Shown here: positions 14,304-24,905 of the stretch, in pieces
Numbering within the stretch: position 1 is the stretch's first letter
Layout of the letters: each line of letters starts with the position of its first letter
Assembly (NCBI GenBank): GCA_964030785.1
Contig: OZ034966.1
Coordinates: 3,663,701 to 3,727,700, forward strand
Source of the DNA: Siderastrea siderea
Lineage: Eukaryota; Cnidaria; Anthozoa; Scleractinia; Rhizangiidae
Length of the DNA stretch: 64,000 bases
Direction of reading: 5' to 3'
The notes under the pieces: model-generated
Seen by the model: the letters and a program-made list of their open reading frames with translations, nothing else
What the model was told of the DNA's origin: nothing
The model's database searches: none
Translations under genes and position numbers: made by a program

Positions 14304-14363
14304 TGCTAAATATTATGATACCACATCCGGACTCTATTAATCGGTTTGACAGCCAATTAAGGC
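14304..14363 (-). promoter_or_regulatory. Promoter-proximal block shared with homeobox gene C
   Basis: On the minus strand the block starts gccttaattggctgtcaaac and ends taatatttagca. The first 40 bases differ from the block before gene C (35676-35736) at only five positions, and both lie at a similar distance (about 75-145 bp) upstream of their ATG. TTAATTGG fits a homeodomain-type binding site, so auto- or cross-regulation is possible. That function is inference. Confidence 0.7.
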
Positions 14364-17300
14364 AACATTTGATGACCGTCCACTTAAATAACAAAGGAGC
14401 GGTAAATGTTTGAAACTCTGTAAGAAGGAGGCAAGGAGTTTGTCACTTTTGACAAAATGCTAATTAGATCATGAAATTTTTGGCTGGGTTTTTGTATAAT
14501 ATCTCTCTGTAATGGTAAGCAGGCCATCGATCGAAAAAATGTTTCCCTGTTTAAATTCTTCGTTAAACCGAAACTGTTCAGCCTCATCCTTGGAAACTTT
14601 AGCAAACTAACATTTCAAAAGCTGGGAGAGTGTAAAAGGGAGAATTTCAAGGCCTTTTTCATCAATCTATATGTTGCGTGAATCCTTTTAGCTGCTTTTA
14701 GTTACTCAAGAATACGATGAAGACATTTGAAAATTCATAAATCAGTTCTGTAGTGGAGATGACTTACAAAGCTTAAATTGGGACCAGACAATTTCTTAAC
14801 AACTTAATTCGTTTGTCACTTTTTTAAAAGAAAATGTCAGAGTGACTCAGTCATGGAATTTTGTTTAAAATATTAACCCCCCATTTTTTTTCTTCCTCGT
14901 TACACTTTTAGTTTTCGAGTAGCTTCAACTGAACCAAGTGAAAGATTGTCATATTCATCACATGACCAGAGTGAAATCGACTCTCAACTCTTTTTATTTG
15001 ATGTGTGCCTTTATGCAAAGAGGAAACTCTAGTTCAACAATCTTGCAGGACACACAGGTTCTATTCTTCACGAGCAGCTAAGTTGATATAAGCACGATTT
15101 TCTAATCCAGTGGAAAGAGATGATGATGTATAGTGCCTGTGCTGGAAATTGTCTGTCGTGTATTGACAGAACTGTTGAAATATTTAGGTTGATTGCACCG
15201 ACAGTTCCCCTGCAAAGGGTTAATTTGAAGATATTTTATAGATATTTTGAAAACATGAACTCCCCAGAGTGACCAAGCAAGTAGATTTCACAATGAAACA
15301 TGAAACACTTCGACAACAACTTCCCGGCCCCTCTTCATTAAACCAAAGAAGCGAATTTTACTCCGAATTACGGTCAAGTGTCCCTGTAAACAACGACAAG
15401 AGAGGCAAAGTGGGCAACAAATTTAGAAAATACCGTTTTTCGATTAAATGCCTAGCAAAATGCTACGTTTAAATCTTGCTAATTTGACGATTCATACACG
15501 AAATTGAATCCAATTTTCTGAATTGTACAATCGTCTTTTGCAACTAAGCAATTGGAGATGGCGTGCCATCAGCCTTGGCTTGACGGCACATTCTTAACCC
15601 CTGTGTATTCCTTTTAGGTAAGTCATTAGATTATCCGCATTTCCGTGAGGTAGTATCAATACTAATACTTTTGTTTGTTTTCACTCCGTGCATTTTCGCA
15701 TGTCTCAGTCCATTTCTACAAAAGTAAAGCAAATTCGATGTACCACTTGCTTTGAAATAGTTCATGGCTGGACAAGGCGTTGGTTAATCTCCTATAAGTA
15801 ATTAAAAAGACCCTAAATATCTCAGTTTCATCTTGAGTTTTTGTTTACAATCGTTTTTACCCCCCGATCAAGTGGTTTTATTGAGAGGTTATTAAAGCAT
15901 TTAGCGGTGGAAAACGATAGCCATTAGTCTGGTAATCATCAGCTGATACGTAAAGATAGACAAGAAGGAATGCAACGATCGTTTTCTTAGAAAAGAGTAG
16001 CTGAAAGACAATCGTTGGTTCTTCGCTAGACACAGAAGCAAATTATTTATTTATTTATTTATTCATTAATTCAGGGATGAAGAAACCTATGGCCAGGAGA
16101 ATAGGTAGAATTTTACGTATGCAATCCGCTGAAAGAAATTGTGCCAACATTTTTTGCTTCAACGGAAACCTTAAAATAATAGACATCATTGCCAAAAAAT
16201 AACTTCCACGAGTGAATTTTAATCATCAGAGATAAGCATGTTTTTTTATACTACGGATGGCTGGAATAAAAATGGATTACTACACGGTTGTAGCTTGAAA
16301 AAGGTGTTATAGTTACCAAATACAGCCCAGTCATACACTCCCAGTGGTTACTGGCAAGCCGGTCTGCTGAGTAATGCTAACCATATCCTTTCTCAAAAAC
16401 GATATACTTCGCAGATATTTCCACGATATCTGGGGCAGAAGAAAAAAAACAACCAATTTGAAAGAAATGTGCCTTGAGGGTTAGACCTTGGAAAGCGGGA
16501 AGTTAAACACCCTGTTCGACTCGTTCAGATCACTGAAGACCACAGAAGATCATCGCCCGATTTTAGTCGATCAAGGGCTCCAGGCCGTTTCTCAAATTTT
16601 TACGTTATGATGGCTGCCACAATTTGCAAACATTTCTAGTAGTTAGACTTAGCTGCTACCCCTTTCGTTTTAAGTTGTAGCAAATTTCCCTACCCTATAC
16701 TACAAGCGCAAAAAGGAACCCCTGTCGGGCAGGGCCTCCCCGTATAGCCCACTTTAGCAAGTACCCTCCCTATCAATCACTAGACTGTGATAGTCTCTGC
16801 TGCGCTAGCATTGCTCTGCTATCATTGTTCCGCACATGGAGTCCATCTATTCCCAGGATGTGTTACCCTCTAAGCCATGGGTCCCGTTTGTCTGCTCGTT
16901 TTTAAGGGAAAACCCATGTCTTGATCAGTGGCCTTTACAGCAGCAAATCCTTATGTGAGGGATCGTTTGGCAGCTGTTGAGTATCAGATATGGGTATTAC
17001 GGTCTTCAATTAGATTATTTGATAGCCAATTTAGATAAAGCTGCTAATCATTGGTGTTCGACAGGAATAAACGAACCGACATACAAACATGGACTTCAAA
17101 TTGGATCATGAGTATAAACCAAAGAATAAATTGCTATTTTCTTTGGAAGGATTTTATTGGTAAGTTTCTTTTGCTACTGACCATGCTTTTAGCAAAGCAT
17201 AGTTACTAAGCAGAACTCTTTACGAAGACAATGGTATCCTTTTATTTGTTTTATATTGAAAATTATTCTAAAACGAGGGGAAACAAAGCGCGCCAGGGTG

Positions 17301-19746
17301 AGCTGCGAAGAGCAAATGCAACAAAGTTGAATTACAATTTAATGGCTGTCACGGACATGTGTTTTGTTTTCTTTGCCGTTTCCCGCGCTACGTGAGGACT
17401 TAAATACCAGTTGACTTGTGGGCAGACGAAAAAAAAAATCCTTTGTAAATCTATAATCGTATCGGTAAAGTTACGTAAATAGAGTGGTAAACCATCATTA
17501 GATTGCCCGACTATTTTTCAAGGGCAAAAGGTATGCGGATATTTAAAGGACGCCACACAAATCCGTGTTAATTTTTATTGATTTTTTTTACACAAAGCAG
17601 TAATAACAATATTATTTTTTTGTAAATAAAGCCGTGAACGGAGGCGATCTCAACACCGAGTCATCGGAAGTCATCGGTTTATAAAGAGAAATGTGCGCAC
17701 CTTCCTGTCCTAACAAAAAGAACCATTTTAAGCATAAATGGGAGCAAACATGACGAAACATTTAGGGCGAGAAATCACAATTCACAATTTGTATGCATGG
17801 GAATCATGTGTCAAATGTATTTGAAATGGGAGTAATTCCTTAACAATTGCCTTGTTGAAATATGAATCACTCTAAACGCTTTCTCAGATATTATGAGATC
17901 CACGTCTCAGTTTCATAGCATATGTTTAAAACTTTAAAAACTACTGTCAAGCTCAAAGACCCCCGGGAATATTCATGTATAGAATTTCAAGTGATGATTT
18001 GCCGGCATCTAGAAAAAAGCCAAAAAACTTCAAATAAAGAGCTTACAGTATGACACTGTAATTTTGTGGGCGATAATCTTAAACTGTTGTGAAGTTTTCA
18101 AATTTTTGTGGTTCACGTAGTCGTGCAAACTGTAATATCCTGAAATGAATTGGTCTTTATATTAAGAAACTGAGATTTTCTTAGAGTACTACCACTCAGG
18201 GTCCCAAAGAAGCCTGATTATTGGAGCCCTGGAGCTGTTGTGGAGCCCGGAGCCCAAAGCCTCTCTCTACTTGAGGCCGGGCAAAAACGCTTATTCTGTC
18301 CAAATGAAGCCCTGGAGTGTAGCGATGGAGCTCTACAGCCCCGAATTTTCCGTCTTGAAGCCCTGAAGCAATGCATTTTTTTAGGCCGGAGCCCAGGACC
18401 CCCTAACCCCCTTTGAATCCTCTACTGACAACGTATCTGCACGCATCTCCCGCCGGGTTCCCAAGAAGTAAAAAACTTGCACACGTGCCGCACGCGGGTC
18501 GCATGCCCAGTGCCGCTAGAGCCAACATGGCTCGAACAAGCCTCCATCGTCACAAAAATCAAGACCCACCGAATTGCCGTGCCATACTGGATCTCACCTT
18601 CAGCTCTGTTGCATAGCTCCCGCTTCCCCTTACCCATTTACCCCTGGGGGCGGGAGAAATGGGGGAGGGGGCTAGCACGTTTCCTAGAAAACCTGCTAGC
18701 CTGTCACTGGCGTTCACTAAGATAATAGAGAGGCGTTCATGCACTGTCTCCTCGCTTTCCTTTGCTTGCAAGTAGAAATTATTTTTCGTGCCCTTCGCCA
18801 CCATAGGCCTAGCCAGGCTTAAAACTTCTAAACGTTAAACAGCCTTCCGAATCAGGCCTTAACATTGATGTTGTTGTTTATTTAATTAATGACCTTTTTC
18901 ACTGATAAGATTAACACATACTGTCTCGTCCTCAGTTAATTCATAGTTAATAAAAGAATCTGGTTATGAAGCTCCGCAAAGTCTTTTGTCTTATGTTTTT
19001 GTTACCGTTTTTAGCCTTGACCCTGCACAAACAACAATAGGTTTGAATTTTGCATGAGCAACGAACCAATAAAAATGTCACTGTTAAGTTATTCAGCCAT
19101 AGTGTGCGAACGTAAAACAAAAGATTGTGCAGGGTCGTAGAACTTTCATCATAAATTGCAGCACCATTGTTTTGGCCTTTGAAACTTGTAAGGTTTCATA
19201 ACCAGTCCCTCGAGTAACTATGGTTAAATTAAACTCATTTTACTTTTCTTTATCTGATTATTACACCTATAATCGGGTAGTTCGGTGTACTTAGGGAACT
19301 AAACAGGCTAGACGCAATTAGTCGGAACAAAATACCGCTAGAACCGACCCCAGATGTCGATGTGCAACAAAACTGAGCCAAAATAGATCAAATCGCTTTG
19401 CGGGAATAAAATTTTCTGAAAACATCAAATGTTCCTCTCAAGAATTAATTTGTCTATTGTTTACTCAAAGATTTAAGATGGTTTATGCGATGAAAAAGAT
19501 CTTTGTGGTTAGGCTTCTTAAATATTTAACAGTCGCCGTTGACCCTCCCAGCAAGAATTGAACTAAAACAACCTCTGCAGAAAATTAAAGATTACTTTTT
19601 CGGTTGTTGTTGTCTTTATTTTTCTGATGAGATCACGATAAAAGCGTGACTGAAAAGGCAACGGGAGTGTTTTAACGATCATTTAAGAAACAATGGAGAG
19701 AAAGTCTTGAGTATTGAATTGACAGGCTTGCGACAAATCTGGCCTG
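14364..19746. other. Intergenic, no firm gene
   Basis: Short frames and AT-rich spacer. A (TTTA)n tract lies near 16045. A single exon-like stretch is present at 17089-17163 (see findings). A repeat rich in 'gagccc' and 'gccctg' phrases lies at about 18205-18400. ORFs at 18413-18804 overlap on both strands and show no family features. Confidence 0.45.
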
Positions 19747-20017
19747 TTAAGGCCAAGTAATACGAGCAACAGTTTCTTTCAACTTGTCGCGCAACAACGT
19801 TGCGTTGCAAGTTGAGATTGTTTGTTGCGCGTATTACCACCTTCTCGTGCAACAAATTTTAATGTTGCAAAAAGTAGAAACGACGTCTACTTTTTGCAAC
19901 ATGAAAATTTGTTGCGCGAGAAGGTGGTAATATGCGCAACAAACAATCTCAACTTGCAACGCAACATTGTTGCGCGACAAGTTGAAAGAAACTGTTGCCC
20001 GTATTACTGGGCCTTTA
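19747..20017. mobile_element. Palindromic MITE (271 bp)
   Basis: Almost the whole element is one inverted repeat. The 132-bp arms (19747-19878 and 19886-20017) surround a 7-nt loop. The outer ends read TTAAGGCC.AGTAATACG.GCAACAGTTTC, and the arms contain several TTGTTGCGCG phrases. There is no coding capacity; the frames at 19822-20197 are shadows of the repeat. This is a non-autonomous DNA transposon. The superfamily was not assigned and a clear target-site duplication was not resolved. Confidence 0.85.
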
Positions 20018-20560
20018 GTGAATCAGGAGCGGTTTGCATTCGACCAAAATCATCCTGAATACTCACGTGCATTGAAAGTAAATGCAGTTGCAATTTACGA
20101 AAAAGAATCCGAATCCCGAAAATTTCGGAGCTACATATCTGTTGGCGCTATGGTTACTCACATGGTAAAATTTACTCGTAGATTTTTCTGGAGTTAAGAA
20201 CTTAATGTTTCTTCTATACAAGGTGACAAATTCGCCTACTCTTTAAAACAAGGGTATTTTTTTACAAGCTGAAGGGACGTTTATTCACCTATAGTATGTG
20301 GCCTTGCAGCGGTACTTTTTACGATATGCAGCCTTCTCTGGAAATAGAAGATTGAAGCGATGGTTCACCAAGGCAGTGGACAATCGAGGCCTGTTGTCTC
20401 CGTGCTGTTGAAAATCGACTGAAATGGATAATCTACGTTGTCAGCCGCTGTAAAAGCTTGATATAACGAAAAAAAAAACGGGAACGAAGTGTCTGGGAAC
20501 TAGGTTGCTAGAAGAATTCATGCATTAATAAAGTTATTATGATTTTTCTAGTTATTATCA

Positions 20561-20598
<38 letters not shown>

Positions 20599-22789
20599 AT
20601 GCTTGACAAAACAAGCAAACTTCAGATTTGCCAAATTTCCTTTGCCAAATGAAAAATCTCTTCATATTTTTTTCAGCAAAGTCATTTTCGCGTAGAAAAT
20701 TTTGGCAGATTTTCTCACCTACGCGAGAAGAAACACTTTGTCAAACATAATTTGCTCGAGTGCATGGGCTGTACTAGGCAGCCGTCTGTCTCAAATTAAA
20801 CAGAGTGGTGATATGCTCTTGTACCAATGCTCGAGTAGAAGTCCATTCTACAGTTGCCACAGATAAACCGGGACGGTAGTCTGTTGTGAGTTGGTGGTTG
20901 ACTGCTGGTTTTCACGTGCTCTTTTTTTCAGCCAGTGATGGTTCCTCTTTAATTACACTCGATTCGCGAACTCCACGCTTCACAGACTGTCTCCAACAGC
21001 CGGGCTCCCACGCTCGGGCGTTGACCGAGCAGAACATTTTGATGTGTAAACTGATTGGGCGGACTATTAGGAATCCTAATGCCTTGTAACGTAAACACCT
21101 GACGAACCCAAACACTCACATGTGATTAATCCGGAAACCGTTACGAATCTGGATACTTTGATCACAAAAATCCACACTTAATTCTTGTTGGAATGTTTAC
21201 TTCAATGCAAAGAAGTATTCACGGAGCGGATTTCTTTTTTTAACTGAATGTTTTTGTGGTTTGTGCTTAAATTGCTAGGGTACCAAAACTGACGGGAGTG
21301 CTAAACTTATTGCAACTGAATTGCAACTTTTGTGTGTGAGCCCAGGCTGTCAACGCTTAAGGAAAGTCGCTTGATCTCAAAAATTCGATTTTTCTCCGTG
21401 ATGAGGGCATATGTTTTCAAGAACATTTTATCACATGATCATATTAAACTGAATTTGAATAGTTTAAGAATAATGTAATTCAGCTAAAATTGCAGTAAAA
21501 AGGGCTAACGAAATACGCTGCCACTCTAGACATAAATTTTTCAATGGATAGTCCACTTTTCAAAGCCAGCTGATATAACTGCTGGGTAATCCCGGGGGAA
21601 TTCGTTAACATCGGTGTAAAAAGATAGTCTGTCTGGAAGGTGCTCTGTGCAAGCAGAAAGAACCGGGTTGCCCAGAAGCCTCGTCCCCAGTAAATAAATG
21701 TTCCTTGAGAAAGACACAAAGTAACGCATAATGTGATATTGCAGTTGCCTCCTTCCCCTTTTTGGGTTTTACAAACACCGTTTACTCTTTAATGAAGAGA
21801 CTAAGCACAATCTGGGCATTGTGTGTGTTTCGAACAGGACCCCCCGGTCCTCATAATAGCCGTCACAATGATGGCAATATTTGGTTCATGGCAGAAAGGA
21901 ATTCTGTAATGTATTCTGTAATTGTTGCTTTCTGTAATGTTTTTGCGTTTTTTAATGTAGGCCTGCCTTGTACCTTGTACTTTGTTTTGTGGTTATCAAT
22001 AAAGGTTTTTGTATTAAAAAAAAGAAAAAAAAAAAAAGAAAGGAACTGGAGCAAAGAGTGTTACCATGGCAACATCACAATATGGACCATCTTGTGTCTT
22101 AATCAAGGTAAGACCAGCGAAGTCTGGGGAGAGTACGCTGCTGACCACCGAAGGGGGGAAGGTGGAATCTATCCCACACTCTACTCCTTCGCAGTGTTCA
22201 AACGCACGGCGCTTGCGGAGTTTCCGCCATAATCATGTTTACAAAGGAAAATACAGACCAATCTCGTTTCCAGAGTCCGCCTTACCCTAGGCCAGCGGGA
22301 ACGAGATTGAATACGGACCTCGATAGCTTCACTTTTAAAACCGCGAACATCGTCCGTGCCGGCCTGAGCCGGCCTTGATTTTGCGCGTCTTCGCTTTTGG
22401 CCCCAGCCTCCCCTAGAAAGGCCTTTTTGGTCCCCTTTTGTCCTAGTTGTCTTTGGGAATGTTCCACCAATCAGAATCCACCTACGGTGCATATATTTGA
22501 AGGATTGAGGGGGGTCCTAGAAGGGAAGACTTCTTGTCACTCTGCAAGAAGATCACATTTCACTCAAAATGGCTGCCGTGCTCTTCACGCGTGAATTTTC
22601 AAGATGGCAATATCTCACTCTCGGAAGGAAGGATTACCTTTCTAAACTTAAAAATCGAAAGAAGAAGCTCTAAGGAACACTCGACAAGTTAAGCGATGGA
22701 ATGTAGAGCTTTTAGAACGAAGAAAACATCTTTCGAGGACGAACAGCCGTTTTGTCAATGTGGCGCTACTTTGAAAAAGTGTCGCCACC
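20018..22789. other. Intergenic, retro-like debris
   Basis: A TTA microsatellite lies at about 20565-20597. A segment at about 21930-22040 ends in an AATAAAG signal and a long A-rich tail, as in an inserted cDNA 3' end. A short piece at 22218-22266 (ccgccataat..tttacaaaggaaaatacagacc) recurs at about 46340-46380. From about 22571 a frame reads MAAVLFTREFSRWQYL and continues into stops, suggesting a decayed coding fragment. No intact gene was seen. Confidence 0.45.
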
Positions 22790-23089
22790 ACCGCAGAAAA
22801 AAAAGGGTGTGGACAAAACCTGGGCCTGGGCCCATGGGCCAGCCCATGGACTACCCTATGGGCTACCTTATGGGCTACCCTATGGGCTACCCTGTGGGCC
22901 ACCCCCAATTTTTTTTTTCAATAAAAATAAAAAATAGTAAACATAAGAAAAAATAAATTAAAAATTAATTTCTTATTAATTTATCAATTATTGATCTTTA
23001 AAAAAGTTGGTGGCTGTGGTGGATTAATTTATTGATTATGTAATTAAGCAGAAACATAAAACAAATTAAAACAAAACAAAAGAGAAATA

Positions 23090-23641
23090 GAGAGCAGATT
23101 ATGTCGGCTATTCGTGTCGGCACTTACACCAGCGCATCGAAGAACACAAAGGATCGGCTATCGGACGTCACATTAAAGAACAACATGGAAAGGAGCCAGA
23201 TAACATCGAGAAGAATTTTAAGATTTTAAGGAAGTGCCAGAGCAAGCTTGACTGTTTAATTTTTGAGATGCTTTTTATTAGACTTCTGAAGCCAAAGCTC
23301 AACAAATAGAGCGACTCGCTCCGCGCAAAATTATTTGTTTAGTTATTTTTAGGTATTTTTAGATATTTTAATGTTCTTATTCCCGTCGCCTTATACGCTT
23401 TTAATTATATCTTATACAGCTATGCATGCCATTTGCACAAAGTTATTTTTTAGCCACTTTTAGCCTTTTATTCTTATTGTCTATTGTTTGTATGTACATA
23501 TTTTTAGCGCTTTTACTATATTTACGCATGTAATTTTATTCTAACACCGAACTTGAAAATGACCGTTGAACGGTCGAAACGTCGTTCATTACTCGCGTTA
23601 ACTTTTATTGCAAAATCAACTTCAAAGAACTTGTTGATTCG
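23090..23641 (+). mobile_element. 5'-truncated Penelope-like element nested in the fold-back arm
   Basis: The insertion is bounded by a 12-bp duplication, aaaagagaaata, at 23078-23089 and 23642-23653. It carries the end of a GIY-YIG nuclease frame followed by about 330 bp of non-coding tail. The tail includes the small palindromic phrase gaccgttgaacggtc near 23560. Only the last part of the element is present, so it was dead on arrival. Confidence 0.8.
23093..23309 (+). pseudogene. C-terminal GIY-YIG endonuclease fragment of a Penelope-like retroelement
   Basis: The frame reads ADYVGYSCRHLHQRIEEHKG, then SAIGRHI and FEMLFIRLLKPKLNK before a TAG stop at 23307-23309. 'YVGYxxRxLHxRIxEH' and 'EMLFIRxLKPxLN' are the recognisable core and end of the GIY-YIG nuclease that closes Penelope-like reverse transcriptase proteins. 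The glutamate in 'IFEMLFI' is in the position of the catalytic acidic residue. The RT domain and the first strand of GIY-YIG are missing. Confidence 0.8.
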
Positions 23642-24905
23642 AAAAGAGAAATAACAACCAAACAATGCAATGAATCCGAACTACGTGTTTATTCGAGGCC
23701 AATTTTTCTCTGTGGAATACGCCAAACAGCACAGGAGCACATGTTGCGAATTAGTGAAAGGTGTGTTTTTAGGGAAAAAAAATCAAATATAATACTGTAT
23801 ACCTGCCAACTTTTCGGAAGTCAAATGCGGGAGATTTTCATATGGATATTAGCCGAATTTTCTCAAAAATTGTGACGACCTTAGCCTGTGTAGCTGGCGG
23901 TATTGTCTGCGAAGGTAAAGTTTTGGTGGCGGAGCCGCCATGAGCGGCATCCTGGCTCCGCCGCTCAAACTTTGTGCAAACAATCCCGCCAGCTACGCAG
24001 GCAATGACGACCTCCGAACACTACAGCACCAATGTTCAGACATTTGTTGCCGAAGATTCCCGAAGACACACACGCAACACTTAGCACCGTTCACAGCTGG
24101 ACTATTTTGTTTGGAAAGTGAACTCCATTTTTCACGCAATTGTGAGTCAGGAGTCAGAAATTGTTCTTTACGCATGTGATCGCTTGTACGTGGTCAGTGG
24201 ACATGCCACGCTGTGGTTTTTGTTGATATTACCCTGGGTTACAGAATAACTTTGACAAAATGTAATACTGACACGGCATTTCTCTGTATGGTTTTTGGCC
24301 TCTTTGCCCTGAGACAGGGTATCTGATTTTAGGGAAGTCTGCCCCATCAAAACGGGGTCTGAATCTGCCTCAAACAGGGTCTTAAATAAAGGGTTTTCCC
24401 TACACCAAGCTCACGAATAATTGTTTTGGGGGGAGTGCCCCCTTGCGGTTTCACAGCACGTTTTCTTCCTGGGGTCCCACCAGATGAGTTCATGCTGTCT
24501 TTGTTTTGCATGTTAGCCGTAAACAGCACTCGTGTTTGTCACATATCCAGTGTAAAAAGTCGATTTATCCCTTTGTAGTTCGGATTCATTGCATTGTTTG
24601 GTTGTGATTTCTCTTTTGTTTTGTTTTAATTTGTTTTATGTTTCTGCTTGACTACATAATTAATAAATTAATCCACCACAGCCACCAACTTTTTTAAAAC
24701 ATCAATAATGGATAAATTAATAAGGAATTAATTTTTAATTTAGTTTTTCTTATGTTTATCATTTTTTATTTTTATTTAAAAAAAAAAAATAATTTTCGGG
24801 GTGGCCCACAGGGTAGCCCATAGGGTAGCCCATAAGGTAGCCCATAGGGTAGCCCATGGGCCCAGGCTCAGGTTTTGTCCACACCCGAAAAAAAAGGGTG
24901 AGTCT

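Larger units (their letters stand above)
22793..24905. mobile_element. Fold-back DNA element with long inverted repeats
   Basis: Left end 22793-23089 plus 23654-23690, and right end 24572-24905, are reverse complements. Terminal sequence is gggtgtggacaaaacctg, followed by GGGCCCATGGGC and several tandem 'cctatgggcta' units. Next come an AT-rich stretch and the phrase 'gttggtggctgtggtggatt', present in inverse orientation on the other side. The left arm is interrupted by a Penelope-like insertion (23090-23641) flanked by a 12-bp direct repeat. Removing that insertion restores the arm. No transposase was found. ORFs across the arms are repeat shadows. Confidence 0.8.

Noticed and set aside
22066..22107. 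ATG frame MATSQYGPSCVLIK ending at AAG|GTAAGA
   Set aside because: It looks like a first exon, but it follows a retro-type A-rich tail and no following exon was found.
22648..22956. Overlapping ORFs with repeated MGYP or VAHRVAH peptides
   Set aside because: Both come from the tandem 'cctatgggcta' units of the fold-back element end.
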